Below are positions 14,421 through 24,385 of a DNA stretch of 35,816 bases, piece by piece. Position 1 is the first letter of the stretch. The number at the start of each line of letters is the position of its first letter. The stretch is taken from the NCBI GenBank assembly GCA_029555885.1, contig JAKPQT010000722.1, forward strand, positions 1 to 35,816, in the 5' to 3' direction. The notes below the pieces were generated by a model. That model did not search any database. It was given only the letters and a program-made list of their open reading frames with translations, and was not told the origin of the DNA. Position numbers and translations under genes: made by a program. Source of the DNA: Chloroflexota bacterium (GTDB lineage: Bacteria; Chloroflexota; Anaerolineae; CG2-30-64-16).

Positions 14421-17101
14421 CTATAGCAGGCCGAGTTTGCGCGCACGCGCCACGGCCTCGGTGCGATTGGCGGCGGCGAGCTTGCCGCTGATGTTGTGAA
14501 TGTGCTTCTTGACGGTGCCCTCACTCAGCACCAGGTTCGTGGCGATGGCCCGGTTGGAGAGCCCCGCGGCCATCAGGCGCAGCACCTGGAGCTCGCGCAG
14601 ACTCAGCGATGATGGTGCGGGCTCAGGCGGCGCACTTGTGGCGTGCTCGGAGATAGCCTGCAGAACCCTGCCCACGTATTCCGGTGCAACGCCCTGGCGC
14701 TCGGCCTCCTTGAGCAGGGGCACGATGGCGGGGCCTGCATCGACGAAGGTCCGGATGAACCGTTCTGGTGCACCCCGGTGCAGCGCATCCTTGAGGAAGG
14801 TCAGGCCGGCCTGCTGACTCTCTGCGGTCACGGCCTGCCAGATACGCACCGCGATGGCGCCCCATTCCCAGCCGGCATCGGTGGCCGTAGTGTAGAGCGG
14901 GTGCAGCACTTCGCTGGCGGCGCGGCGGTCGCCGCGGGCAAGCAGCAGCCGCGGCCACACCAGGTTAAGGTGACGGTAAAACGGATGTCCGCCTGCCTCA
15001 GGGCTCATTCTGGCAGCCCAGTGTTCTGCTTCGGCCAATGATCCGCTGGACAGAGCTACTTCCACTCCCGTGGCAGCAACGTGAGCTCGGAGACTGGTCG
15101 GCGATTCGGATGCCTTGAGCAACTGATCTATCTGATCCACAGCCTGTAGAGCTCCGCGCAGATCACCGCGCGCGGACCGGAGGCGCGCCAGTATCAGATT
15201 CACGGACACGCGATACTCGACGTCGCCGCTGGGTTCCGCAAGCGCCTGTCCCGCGCGCATGTGGCTTTCGGCCACGTCCAGATCGTTCCACTCATAGTTC
15301 AGATAGGCGAGATCGACATGGGCCAGGATCGTGACGGGAACGGGCAGGTTCTCGTCAACGACATCCTGGAACAGCGCAGCCGCAGCATGCAGTTCTCCGC
15401 GCATGGCCTTGCTCCGACCGAGAAAGGTCTGGGCAGTCAATCGCGCAAAGTCGTTGCCGTAGCGCTGTGCGGCAGTGGCCGCAGCCTCGAGGATTGGCTC
15501 GGCTTGATCTATGTGTCCGCCATACCAGTAAGCCAAGCCCAGGGTTACCCCCAGCACCGCTCGCAGGGTCTCTGCGGTTTCCGGTAAAAAGGTTAGCGCA
15601 CGGTGCGCCAACTCAGCCGACTGGCGCAGGTCGCCGCGGGCGCGTGCCAGGCCTGATTCGGCGGCTGTCACTTCACCCAGAAGGCTACGCGGATCGCCCC
15701 CAGGCGGCGGGTCTTCGCCGGCAGCCAGTTTCCGTGCTCTTGCCAGCCATTGTTCAGCGGCGTCGAGTCGACCGGTGAGCAAGAAGGGCCAGGCATAGGC
15801 GAGGCAGAGCTGTGCGCTGGCCTGGATTATATCGGAGGGTAGCGCAGCCAACCAGCCCATCAAGGTGAGCAGCTCTCCACGCTGCACCATGGGCTGGGCT
15901 TCCCTTTTGATCAGGTTGGCCGCCTGGTCCCAATCCTCGCCGGCGAGCGCATGGTGGATGGCCTCCGGCATGAATCCGTGCTCGGCATACCACCGGCTGG
16001 CCCGGCTATGTAGTGTGTTGACCCTGTCGGCCAGCTCCCGTTGGAGGCAGCTTTGCAGCAGCTCAGCGAAAAGGTGATGGTAGCGATACCGCTGCCTTTC
16101 GGTGTCCAGGGGAACGATGAAGAGGTTGGACCGGTCGAGGTGTTCCAGGATGTCCTGGGCCGGCAGAGCGTGGGGTGCCTGCGCGGGTGTATCGCTGTCT
16201 TGGGGCAGCCAGCCATCCTGTCCCAACATGGCCTCGCACAGGGGCGCACACATGCGATCAAGGATGGAGGTGTGGAGCAGGAAGCTATGCACCTGCGGCG
16301 ACTGGCGGGCCAGCACTTCTTCAGTCAGGTAGTCCAGGATGAAGCGATTCGTGCCGGTCACGCTGGTAATGAGCCGGCGCATATCGCCCCCCCCGCGCGT
16401 GATGAGAGCACGGCCAGTTGCAGCCCCGCGACCCAGCCTTCCGAGCGGTCATGCAGCGCAGCGATCTCGGCGTGAGAGAGGCGCGCGGTCATGTTGCGCC
16501 GGAGAAACTCGGCCACTTCCTCGAAGGTGAAGCTGAGGTCGCCCTGGCGCACTTCGACCAGGACGGCGCGGGCGCGCAGGCGTGCAAGCGGCAGGGGCGG
16601 GTCCTCGCGCGTGACGATCACGATGTGCATGTGCGCCGGACGATGCTCGAGGAGGAAGCCGACCAGTGCATGGATGGCGGATAGGTGGATGACATGATAG
16701 TCGTCAAGCGCCAGGATCAAGGGTCGGGCGAAAGCTGCGAGATCGTTGACGAGAGTTGCGAGCAGCGATTCTACGGGCGGCGGCGCGACGGTATCCAGCA
16801 TGGCCTGCGCGGTGACCCCGATGCCAGGGTCCACATTCCGAAGGGCAGCCAGCAGGGCCGCGAGAAATCGTGCGGGATCATTGTCGCCTGCGTCGAGCGA
16901 AAGCCAGGCGGCAGGCGCGTCGACACTGCGGATATAATCTGCCACCAATGTGGTCTTGCCGAAGCCGGCGGGGGCGGAGACCAGCGTCGTGCCGGCGTGA
17001 CTGCCCTGGGTGAGGAGCTCAAGGAGGCGAGGGCGTGCTACAAACGTAACTCCTCTGGAGGGGGGAGGCGTGAGCTTCGTCGTCGCCACCACTATGTGCA
17101 T
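14421..17101 (-). pseudogene. MalT-type LuxR ATPase regulator, frameshifted at a G8 tract
   Basis: The first frame (17101-16358) begins ATTKLTPPPSR and has Walker A APAGFGKTT (43-51), Walker B LILALDDYH and the family block HDRSEGWVAGLQLA. It then hits a stop just after a run of eight G (16394-16387 on the coding strand). The second frame, whose first ATG is 16382, continues with the expected RRLITSVTGTNRFILDYLTEEVL, a long TPR-like helical region and a C-terminal LuxR HTH (LSLRELQVLRLMAAGLSNRAIA...SEGTVKKHIHNI). With nine or six G the two join into one protein of about 895 residues, the normal LAL/MalT length. As written the gene is broken. Family members bind ATP and an inducer and activate sugar or secondary-metabolism genes; the neighbouring glycosidase locus is a plausible target. 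GGAGAGG precedes the start. Confidence 0.85.
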
Positions 17102-17264
17102 GTGGGCCTCTCCGTCAGTATCTACGAGTAGCCGGAGGAAGTGTCAACCCACGCTTATCTTAGCACAAGTTATGCTTCCTGGCAATCCCTTTTATGTGAC
17201 AGTTTTTGCATATCAGGCTGATTCTGGTGACAGTACATTCATTTTGTGGGACGCGCGCGGACAT

Positions 17265-17296
17265 CCCTCCCGAACAGACGCGGCTGCGCGGGAGGG
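17265..17296 (-). terminator. Hairpin after the GH51 gene
   Basis: CCCTCCCG (17265-17272) and CGGGAGGG (17289-17296) give a perfect 8-bp GC stem with a 16-base loop, 17 bases past the GH51 stop on the minus strand. It has no T-run. It separates the glycosidase from the MalT-type regulator gene. Confidence 0.45.
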
Positions 17297-17313
17297 GAGC
17301 GCTGTAGGTCTGG

Positions 17314-18807
17314 CTACCCTGCCAGCACTGTCGTGAACGACAACGGCGGCAGGACGAGGAGATACTTCCCATCGGTGACCGGCCCGCCGGCGTGCTGTGC
17401 AGGCACGATGCGATCGGGCTGCTCAAAGGTGTTTTCGGCCTTGACATCGGTTCCGGTGAGTTGATGGATGGCTGTGACCTGTGCGGGCGGGGCGTCCTGC
17501 CATACCAGCTCCGTGGTGATGGTCTCCGTCTGGCTCCTGTTGACGATGAAGACGGACTGCCGGCCCGTCTCCGGGTCATGGCTGGCCGCAACATCGAGCA
17601 GCGGCATCGTGCCGAACTGCTTCGTCTCGTACTGCGGAGCTTTGACCAGCACATCGAGCGAGTTGCCGCGCGCGTGGTTGCTGACGAGCATGAAGGGGTA
17701 GTAGGATGTATGCTTGAGCAGCCCTTCGCGCGTCGTGTGCAGCCACGAGATGATGTTGACGATCTGCGCCATGCAGGCAATCTTCACGACATCGCACTTG
17801 CGCAGGAAGACATTGAGCCACTGGGCCACTACCAGCGCGTCTTCTAAGTTGTAGCCCACCTCGGCCAGGTGCGGGGCCTCGGTCCAGCGGCCGTTCGTCT
17901 CGCCCGGATGCCACACCTGCCATTCATCCCAGGACAGGTAGACATCGTGCTGGCTGCGGTTCTTCGCCTTCACATACCGCAGCGTACCGGCCATCGTATC
18001 CACGAAGTCTTCGAAGCGGCGGGCCAGCGCGAGATAGCTCGGCGTGTCCTGCTCGTGGTGGTTGCTGACGTACATGTGGATGGACAGGTAGTTGACGTGC
18101 TCCCAGCAGGTCTCGAGCGCAACGCGGTCCCATTCGGGGAAGGTCGGCATCCGGTCATTCGAGGAACCGCATAGCACGGTCTCGATGCCGGGGTCCTGCC
18201 AGCGCATCAGCTTGGCTGCTTCGCGGGCCTTGTTGGCGTACTCGTGCATGTCGAGGTGGCCGATCTGCCAGGGGCCGTCCATCTCGTTGCCGAGGCACCA
18301 GTATTTGACGCCGTACGGCTCGGCATGGCCGTTTGCGGCCCGCAGGTCGGCGTAGTAGGTGCCCGCGGGTGCATTGCAGTATTCGACCAGCGCGGATGCG
18401 GAATCGATCGTGCCGGTGCCCAGGTTCACGCCGAGCATGGGGGCCGTGCCCACCTTGCGGCAGAAGGTCATGAACTCGTCGGTGCCGAACTGGTTGGTTT
18501 CGATGGAAAACCAGGCGAGGTCGCGGCGCCGCGGGCGGTGCTCCTTCGGGCCGATGCCGTCCAGCCAGTGGTAGCCGCTGAGGAAGTTGCCGCCGGGATA
18601 GCGGATCACCGTGTAACCGAGCTCACGCAGCGCGGCCATGACATCGGTGCGGAGGCCGTCCTCGTCCGCGTGAGGCGACGCAGGGTCATAGATGCCTTCG
18701 TAGACGCAACGTCCCATGTGCTCGGCAAAGCCTCCGAACAGCAGCGGCGATATGGCACCGACCGTACGGTGGGTGTCGAGATAGACTTGAGCGGATGATG
18801 CAGGCAT
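17314..18807 (-). CDS. abfA: GH51 alpha-L-arabinofuranosidase
   Basis: This 497-residue protein is full length for GH51 and has no signal peptide, so it probably acts in the cytoplasm on imported arabino-oligosaccharides. It starts with the family's [24 protein letters not shown] and has [15 protein letters not shown], the acid/base E175 in [11 protein letters not shown] and the nucleophile E295 in [10 protein letters not shown]. These positions agree with my memory of the characterised Geobacillus enzyme (E175 and E294). A C-terminal beta-sandwich ends [19 protein letters not shown] lies seven bases before the ATG. It is transcribed divergently from the GH3 gene through a shared promoter region. 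The reaction is release of terminal L-arabinofuranose from arabinan or arabinoxylan fragments. Confidence 0.95.
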   Translation of the reverse strand: MPASSAQVYLDTHRTVGAISPLLFGGFAEHMGRCVYEGIYDPASPHADEDGLRTDVMAALRELGYTVIRYPGGNFLSGYHWLDGIGPKEHRPRRRDLAWFSIETNQFGTDEFMTFCRKVGTAPMLGVNLGTGTIDSASALVEYCNAPAGTYYADLRAANGHAEPYGVKYWCLGNEMDGPWQIGHLDMHEYANKAREAAKLMRWQDPGIETVLCGSSNDRMPTFPEWDRVALETCWEHVNYLSIHMYVSNHHEQDTPSYLALARRFEDFVDTMAGTLRYVKAKNRSQHDVYLSWDEWQVWHPGETNGRWTEAPHLAEVGYNLEDALVVAQWLNVFLRKCDVVKIACMAQIVNIISWLHTTREGLLKHTSYYPFMLVSNHARGNSLDVLVKAPQYETKQFGTMPLLDVAASHDPETGRQSVFIVNRSQTETITTELVWQDAPPAQVTAIHQLTGTDVKAENTFEQPDRIVPAQHAGGPVTDGKYLLVLPPLSFTTVLAG

Positions 18808-18858
18808 GGCTGGCTCCTTTGTCAGGGTAGCGAAAGGTTTTCTCTAACGGCGTGGTAG

Positions 18859-18888
18859 GCATTATAATGCATGGACTCTTCCCATCAA
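18859..18888. promoter_or_regulatory. Symmetric divergent promoter for GH51 and GH3
   Basis: GCATTATAATGC (18859-18870) is a perfect 12-bp palindrome holding TATAAT on both strands (plus 18863-18868, minus 18866-18861). On the minus strand TTGATG (18888-18883) lies 16 bases upstream, giving a good GH51 promoter. The plus strand has no clear -35 (TTCTCT at 17 bases). Leaders would be about 47 bases (GH51) and 39 bases (GH3). The two polymerases could not bind at once. Confidence 0.55.
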
Positions 18889-18913
18889 ACACCTCATCAA
18901 GGAGACGCTTTCA

Positions 18914-21049
18914 ATGACTGAAGCCACAGCTCCCTACCTGAACCCTGACCTGCCCGTCGAGCAGCGCGTGGATGACCTGATCGGCCGCATGACGTTGGCG
19001 GAGAAGCTGAGCCAGATGTGCAATGCCTGTCCGCCGATTCCCCGGCTGGGCATCCCGGCCTATGATTATTGGAGCGAGGCCCTGCACGGCGTGGCCCGCA
19101 ACGGCCGCGCCACCGTGTTCCCCCAGGCCATCGGCATGGCCGCGACATGGAATCCTGACCTGGTGCGGCGAGTGGCCTCGGCCATCGGCGACGAAGCGCG
19201 CGCCAAACATCACGAGGCGATGCGGCGCAACGGCGGGACGATGATCTACCAGGGCCTGACATTCTGGTCGCCCAACATCAATATCTTCCGCGATCCGCGC
19301 TGGGGCCGCGGGCAGGAGACGTGGGGCGAAGACCCCGTGCTGACGGGCGAGATGGGCGCCGCGTTCGTGCGGGGGCTGCAGGGCGACGACCCGCGCTATA
19401 TGAAGGCGGCGGCGTGCGCCAAGCACTACGCGGTCCACAGCGGGCCGGAGAAGCTGCGCCACACCTTCGACGCGGTCGTCTCGCAGCGCGACCTGTACGG
19501 GACGTATCTCCCTGCTTTCCGCAAGCTGGTGGTGGACGCGCAGGTGGAGGCCGTCATGGGCGCGTACAACCGCACGAACGGCGAAGCATGCTGCGCGAGC
19601 CAGACGTTGCTCGTGGACATCTTGCGCGGGGAGTGGGCCTTCCAGGGGCATGTCGTGTCCGACTGCGGCGCGATCAACGACATCCACCAGGGGCACAAGC
19701 TCACGGCGGACGCGGCCGAAAGCTCCGCGCTGGCGGTAAAGGCGGGCTGCGACAATGCCTGCATCTGCACATACGAGCACTTGGGCGAGGCGCTGGAGCG
19801 CGGGCTGCTGACCGAGGCGGACGTGGACCGCTCGTTGGCCCGCATGTATCGGACGCGCTTCAAGCTCGGCATGTTCGACCCGGCGGAGCGCGTGCCGTAT
19901 GCGAACATCCCCATGAGCATCGTGGGTTGCGAGGAACACCTCCAGCTGGCGCACGAGACCGCAGTGCAGTCCGTCGTATTGCTCAAGAACCGGAACAACA
20001 TCCTGCCCATCAAGCCGGATGCGAAGGTCATCACGGTCATCGGGCCGGCGGCCGCGAACCTCGACGTGCTGCTCGGCAACTATCATGGCATGAACACCGG
20101 CATGGTGACGCTGGTGGAGGGCATCGTCGCGCGTGCGCCGGAGGGCGTCAAGGTCGAGTACCGGCCCGGCTGCCAGTTCACACAGCCGAACGCGACCGCG
20201 CACGACTGGTCGACCTACATGGCTGCGGGCAGCGACGTGACGATTGCCTGCGTGGGCCTGTCGCCGCTCATGGAGGGCGAAGAGGGCGACGCAATCATGA
20301 CGCCGGAGAACGGCGACCGGACCGAGATCGAGATGCCCGAGGCACAGGCTGCGTACGTCAAGAAGCTGTGCCTGGCGGGCGCGAAGGTGGTGCTCGTCAT
20401 CACCGGCGGCGCGCCGGTTGCGCTGGGCGAGCTGGCGGACATGGTGGAAGGCGTCGTGTACGTGTGGTATCCGGGCCAGCTCGGCGGCGCAGCGGTGGCA
20501 AGCGTGCTGTTCGGTGACGTGGCGCCGTCCGGCAAGCTGCCGCTGACCTTCCCCAAGGCGACCGCAGACCTGCCGCCCTTCGAGGACTACAACATGGCGG
20601 GCCGCACCTATCGGTTTGCCACGGTCGAGCCGCTGTACCCGTTCGGCTTCGGACTCAGCTACACGACGTTCGCGTATGAGGGGCTGGCGCTGGACCACGC
20701 CACGATTCGCAGCGGCGAGAGCGTTAGCGCGACGGTTACAGTCAGGAACACGGGCTACCGGGCCGCAGATGAGGTCGTGCAACTCTACGTCGCGGACCTG
20801 GAGGCGTCAGTGCCGGTCCCGCAGCAAAGCCTGGCCGCGTTCCGCCGCATCCACCTCGCGTCGGGCGAGAGCCGGCAGGTGGTGTTCACGGTGACGCCGG
20901 ACATGCTGGAACTCGTCAACGACGAGGGCGCGCGCGTGCTGGAGCCAGGTGTCTTTCGGCTGACCGCGGGCGGCAGCTCGCCGAGCGCACGGGCGACCGC
21001 GCTGGGCGCGGCAGCACCTGCCGTTGCCGAACTGACCGTCACAGCCTGA
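18914..21049 (+). CDS. GH3 beta-xylosidase/beta-glucosidase-like enzyme
   Basis: This 711-residue protein has the full GH3 layout: an N-terminal TIM barrel (RMTLAEKLSQM, YDYWSEALHGVAR, NINIFRDPRWGRGQETWGEDP, the K-H pair at 170-171) with nucleophile D250 in VVSDCGAI, an alpha/beta sandwich with the candidate acid/base loop GLSPLMEGEEGD, and a C-terminal fibronectin-III-like domain (VTVRNTGYRAADEVVQLYV). VSDCGAI and the SEALHGVA block are typical of the beta-xylosidase branch. There is no signal peptide. AAGGAG lies nine bases before the ATG. With GH51 it would finish arabinoxylan oligosaccharides to free pentoses in the cytoplasm. Glucosidase or mixed arabinosidase activity cannot be excluded. 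Confidence 0.93.
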   Translation: MTEATAPYLNPDLPVEQRVDDLIGRMTLAEKLSQMCNACPPIPRLGIPAYDYWSEALHGVARNGRATVFPQAIGMAATWNPDLVRRVASAIGDEARAKHHEAMRRNGGTMIYQGLTFWSPNINIFRDPRWGRGQETWGEDPVLTGEMGAAFVRGLQGDDPRYMKAAACAKHYAVHSGPEKLRHTFDAVVSQRDLYGTYLPAFRKLVVDAQVEAVMGAYNRTNGEACCASQTLLVDILRGEWAFQGHVVSDCGAINDIHQGHKLTADAAESSALAVKAGCDNACICTYEHLGEALERGLLTEADVDRSLARMYRTRFKLGMFDPAERVPYANIPMSIVGCEEHLQLAHETAVQSVVLLKNRNNILPIKPDAKVITVIGPAAANLDVLLGNYHGMNTGMVTLVEGIVARAPEGVKVEYRPGCQFTQPNATAHDWSTYMAAGSDVTIACVGLSPLMEGEEGDAIMTPENGDRTEIEMPEAQAAYVKKLCLAGAKVVLVITGGAPVALGELADMVEGVVYVWYPGQLGGAAVASVLFGDVAPSGKLPLTFPKATADLPPFEDYNMAGRTYRFATVEPLYPFGFGLSYTTFAYEGLALDHATIRSGESVSATVTVRNTGYRAADEVVQLYVADLEASVPVPQQSLAAFRRIHLASGESRQVVFTVTPDMLELVNDEGARVLEPGVFRLTAGGSSPSARATALGAAAPAVAELTVTA

Positions 21050-21059
21050 CGATCTCGCC

Positions 21060-21100
21060 GGCCTGCCTGGGAGCATGTACGCCGCGCTTCCAGGCAGGCC
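21060..21100 (+). terminator. Hairpin between GH3 and transketolase genes
   Basis: GGCCTGCCTGG (21060-21070) pairs perfectly with CCAGGCAGGCC (21090-21100) across a 19-base loop, 10 bases after the GH3 stop. No T-run follows, so it may attenuate rather than end transcription into the transketolase genes, for which I see no separate strong promoter. Confidence 0.5.
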
Positions 21101-21148
21101 GCTACTCGACCCCTGGGTGCTTCCCACCACCATCGGAGACGCGGCCGC

Positions 21149-21991
21149 ATGACGTTAACAACCGACCTTGAACTCAGGCTGAAATCCATCGAGTACCGGC
21201 AGACCATCCTGCGTATCATCACGCAGGCGCGCGCGGGTCACACGGGCGGCGACCTGTCTGCCATCGACATCCTCAACGTTCTGTACAACGACAGCCTCAA
21301 CGTCAGTCCCGCCACGATGAGCCATCCTGACCGTGACCGTTTCGTGCAGAGCAAGGGGCACTGTGTCGAGGCACTTTATACGGTACTGGCGGACCGCGGG
21401 TTCTTTCCCGCAGAACAACTCGACACGCTCTGCCGCTACGGCTCGCCCTTCATCGGTCACCCGACCCGCAGCGTGCCCGGCATCGAGCACAACACCGGCG
21501 CGCTAGGTCACGGGCTGGCGGTCGCGGCGGGCATGGCACTGGCCGGGCGGCTGGACGGCCGCACGTATCGCGTGTTTGTGCTGATGGGCGATGGCGAGCT
21601 CGACGAGGGCTCCGTGTGGGAAGCCTCGCTGGCCGCGGTGCGTTACCGCCTCGATAATCTCACCGCCATCGTCGACCGGAACGGGCTGCAAATCACCGGG
21701 CCCACGGAGAAGGTCCTGCCGCTGGAGCCGCTGGCGGACAAGTTCCGTGCCTTCGGCTACGCCGTCGCTAAAGTGGACGGCCACGACGTGCGCGCACTGA
21801 GGGATCTGTTCCGTCGCGTGCCCCTTGAGCCGGGTCGGCCGACACTCATTCTTGCGCATACGATCAAGGGCAAGGGCGTCAGCTTCATCGAGCATGCCGC
21901 GAGCTGGCATCACCGGGTGCCCACCGATGTGGAGTACGCGGTGGCTTTGGCTGAGCTGGACCAGGCGCGCGCAGAGCTCCAGGGGAGTTGA
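21149..21991 (+). CDS. Transketolase, N-terminal (ThDP-binding) subunit
   Basis: This 280-residue protein corresponds to the first half of transketolase. It has the QARAGHTGGDLSAIDIL start, SKGHCVEALYTVLADRG, NTGALGHGLAVAAGMAL and the thiamine-diphosphate motif GDGELDEGSVWEA...N, followed by HTIKGKGVSF. Split transketolases of this type assemble with the C-terminal subunit, encoded here by the next gene one base away. The substrate in the pentose phosphate pathway is a ketose phosphate (two-carbon transfer). Its place between the GH3 enzyme and a sugar isomerase/kinase pair suggests it is dedicated to pentose use rather than being the only transketolase of the cell. The upstream ribosome site is weak (GGAGACGCGGCCGC). 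Confidence 0.93.
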   Translation: MTLTTDLELRLKSIEYRQTILRIITQARAGHTGGDLSAIDILNVLYNDSLNVSPATMSHPDRDRFVQSKGHCVEALYTVLADRGFFPAEQLDTLCRYGSPFIGHPTRSVPGIEHNTGALGHGLAVAAGMALAGRLDGRTYRVFVLMGDGELDEGSVWEASLAAVRYRLDNLTAIVDRNGLQITGPTEKVLPLEPLADKFRAFGYAVAKVDGHDVRALRDLFRRVPLEPGRPTLILAHTIKGKGVSFIEHAASWHHRVPTDVEYAVALAELDQARAELQGS

Positions 21992-21992
21992 T

Positions 21993-22931
21993 ATGGAGAC
22001 AGGCCGTCCTAACGTGGAAGTCTTTGCCGAGACGCTGCTGGAAGTCGCGCGGGAGGACCGCGATGTGCTGGTCGTGACCAGCGACTCACGCGGCTCCGGC
22101 AAGCTGGCTCCGTTCGCAGATGCGCTGCCGGGACAGCTCATCGAGGTCGGCATCGCGGAGCAGAACGTGGTCGGCATTGCCGCGGGTCTGGCCTCCGCCG
22201 GCAAGCGTGTGTTTGCCGTCTCGCCGGCCTGCTTCCTGACGGCCCGCGCCTTCGAGCAGATCAAGGTGGACGTCGCCTATTCTGATCAGCCGGTGCGCGT
22301 CATCGGCATCAGCGCGGGCGTCAGCTATGGCGCGCTGGGCGCCACCCATCATTCGCTGCATGACTATGCCGCGCTGCGGGCCGTGCACAACATCACAGTG
22401 GTCGCGCCCGCAGATAACTTCGAGACCCGCGAGACCATCCGGGCCATCCACCGGGCGGACCATCCTATCTATGTGCGCCTCGGCAAGGCGCCGCAGCCGC
22501 ACGTCCACCCGGCAGGCAGCCGTTTCATCCTCGGTCAGACTGCCCAACTTCGAGAGGGCCGCGACCTGACCTTCGTCGCATGCGGCGAGACCGTCGCGCC
22601 CGCCGTCGCCGCGGCAGACCTCCTGGTCGCGGGGGGCATTTCCTGTCGCGTCCTGAGCATGCATACGCTCAAGCCGCTCGACGCTGCGGCTGTGCTGGCG
22701 GCCGCGGTGGAGACACGCGCGATCATCACCGTCGAGGAGCACAGCGCGCACGGCGGGCTGGGCGAGGCGTGCGCGGCAGTCTTGCTGCAGGCCGGCGCGT
22801 GCGTGCCTTTCCGGATTGTGGGCTTCCCGGATGAGTACATGGTCACCGGATCGCAGGCCGACATCTTCCAGCATTACGGCATCTCGCCCGCGGGACTCGC
22901 GGCAACGGCTCGCGCGCTGCTGTCCCGCTGA
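21993..22931 (+). CDS. Transketolase, C-terminal (pyrimidine-binding) subunit
   Basis: This 312-residue protein matches the second half of transketolase. It carries the catalytic Glu in VGIAEQNVVGIAAGLA, the pyrimidine-binding domain (FAVSPACFLTARAFEQIKVDVAYSD), THHSLHDYAALRAV and the C-terminal domain (ISCRVLSMHTLKPLDAAAV, VEEHSAHGGLGEA). I start it at ATG 21993 because GGGAG lies about six bases upstream and the ATG is one base beyond the N-subunit stop. The in-frame sequence further upstream belongs to that subunit in another frame. Both subunits are full length and intact. The related 1-deoxyxylulose-5-phosphate synthase is less likely, because that enzyme is normally a single longer chain. 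Confidence 0.92.
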   Translation: METGRPNVEVFAETLLEVAREDRDVLVVTSDSRGSGKLAPFADALPGQLIEVGIAEQNVVGIAAGLASAGKRVFAVSPACFLTARAFEQIKVDVAYSDQPVRVIGISAGVSYGALGATHHSLHDYAALRAVHNITVVAPADNFETRETIRAIHRADHPIYVRLGKAPQPHVHPAGSRFILGQTAQLREGRDLTFVACGETVAPAVAAADLLVAGGISCRVLSMHTLKPLDAAAVLAAAVETRAIITVEEHSAHGGLGEACAAVLLQAGACVPFRIVGFPDEYMVTGSQADIFQHYGISPAGLAATARALLSR

Positions 22932-22951
22932 GGGCAAACTCTGGAGGCATC

Positions 22952-24385
22952 ATGGCACAGAAGCAGGCCGTCCTGGGCGTCATCATCGGCAACCGGGACT
23001 TCTTCCCCGACCGGCTCATCACGACTGCGCGGCAGACTCTGCTGGATGTCTTCGCAGCCCTCGATATCGAGCCGGTCATTCTGGACGAGAGCACCACCAA
23101 GCTCGGCGCAGTGGAGACCTGGAGCGATGCGCGCAAGTGCGCGGCGCTGTTCGACGAGCACCGCCACCGCATCGACGGCATCCTCATCAGCCTGCCCAAC
23201 TTCGGCGACGAGAAGGCCGCGGTGGAGGCCATCAAACTATCGGGCCTGCAGGTCCCCATCCTGGTACAGGCGTTCCCGGATGCCCTCGATGCCTTGACGC
23301 CGGAGTTTCGCCGCGATGCCTTCTGCGGGAAGATCTCCGTCTGCAATAACCTCTACCAGTACGGCTATCCCTATTCAGTGACGGAGCAGCACACGCTGCG
23401 GCCCGATACGGAGGATTTCCGGAACGAGCTGCGTAAGTTCGTGGGGGTCTGTCGCGTGGTCAACGGTCTGAAGCGCGCGCGCTTGGGTGCGGTCGGCGCG
23501 CGGCCCAACGCGTTCAACACGACGCGCTACAGCGAGAAACTCTTGCAGGCGCACGGCATCAGTGTCCAGACGGTCGACCTGTCCGAAATCCTGGGTGCGG
23601 TGGGCAAGCTGGCTGATGACGATGCGCGGGTGATCGAGCGGCTGGGGCGGCTGCGCGGGTATGTCAACACCGCGGGGGTGCCCTCCCCCTCCCTGGTGCG
23701 CATGGCGAAGTTCGCCATCGTGCTGGAGGACTGGATGCAGTCGCTGGACATCCAGGCATCGGCCCTGCAATGCTGGAATTCGCTGCAGCAGAACCTCGGC
23801 GCGAATGTCTGCACGGTCATGAGCATGATGAGCGAGCAGCTCATGCCGAGCGCGTGCGAGGTGGATGTAACCGGCGTTGTGTCCATGTATGCGCTGCAGC
23901 TGGCCTCCGGCACGCCGAGTGCGCTCGTCGACTGGAACAACAACTATGCCGACGATCGGGACAAGTGCGTGTTGTTCCATTGCGGCAACTGGGCCCGCAG
24001 CTTCTACGGCGACGAGTTCAACATGGAGTATGCCCCGATCCTGGGCTCGACCCTCGGCAACGAGAATACCTACGGCGTCGTCGCCGGCCGCGTGCCCGCG
24101 GGGCCGTTCAGCTTTGCGCGCGTCAGCAGCGATGACCGGCACGGCCGCATGCAGGCGTACGTGGGCGACGGGGAGTTCGTGGACGACCCACTGGACACCT
24201 TCGGGAGCCGCGCGGTGGTGCGGGTGCCGCGGCTGCAGGCGCTGATGCGGCACATCTGCAAGCACGGCTTCGAGCACCACGCCGCGATGAACCGTTCGCA
24301 CGCGGCCGCAGTGCTGCACGAGGCATTCACGACCTACTTCGGCTGGGAGGTGTACTATCACGGCAGGCCAGATGATGGCTGTTAG
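22952..24385 (+). CDS. L-fucose/L-arabinose isomerase-fold sugar isomerase
   Basis: This 477-residue protein has the three-part fold of the FucI/AraA superfamily: an N-terminal Rossmann-like domain (VLGVIIGNRDFFP...DGILISLPNFGDEKA), a middle domain (GAVGARPNAFNTTRYSEKLL) and a C-terminal barrel with metal-ligand candidates E303 (ACEVDVTG), D327 (LVDWNNNY) and H343 (LFHCGNW). The reaction class is aldose-ketose isomerisation using Mn2+ or similar. It is shorter than E. coli FucI (about 590) and diverges from AraA. It sits between transketolase and an FGGY kinase, and overlaps the kinase start. I infer that it is the pentose isomerase of this locus (D-xylose, L-arabinose or D-arabinose). L-fucose itself is less likely, as no aldolase is present. 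Confidence 0.85.
   Translation: MAQKQAVLGVIIGNRDFFPDRLITTARQTLLDVFAALDIEPVILDESTTKLGAVETWSDARKCAALFDEHRHRIDGILISLPNFGDEKAAVEAIKLSGLQVPILVQAFPDALDALTPEFRRDAFCGKISVCNNLYQYGYPYSVTEQHTLRPDTEDFRNELRKFVGVCRVVNGLKRARLGAVGARPNAFNTTRYSEKLLQAHGISVQTVDLSEILGAVGKLADDDARVIERLGRLRGYVNTAGVPSPSLVRMAKFAIVLEDWMQSLDIQASALQCWNSLQQNLGANVCTVMSMMSEQLMPSACEVDVTGVVSMYALQLASGTPSALVDWNNNYADDRDKCVLFHCGNWARSFYGDEFNMEYAPILGSTLGNENTYGVVAGRVPAGPFSFARVSSDDRHGRMQAYVGDGEFVDDPLDTFGSRAVVRVPRLQALMRHICKHGFEHHAAMNRSHAAAVLHEAFTTYFGWEVYYHGRPDDGC

Noticed and set aside
18911..20782. A 623-codon open frame on the minus strand opposite the GH3 gene
   Set aside because: High GC at third codon positions of GH3 leaves the opposite frame open. 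The product is Arg/His/Ala-rich without any motif, while GH3 is clearly coding.
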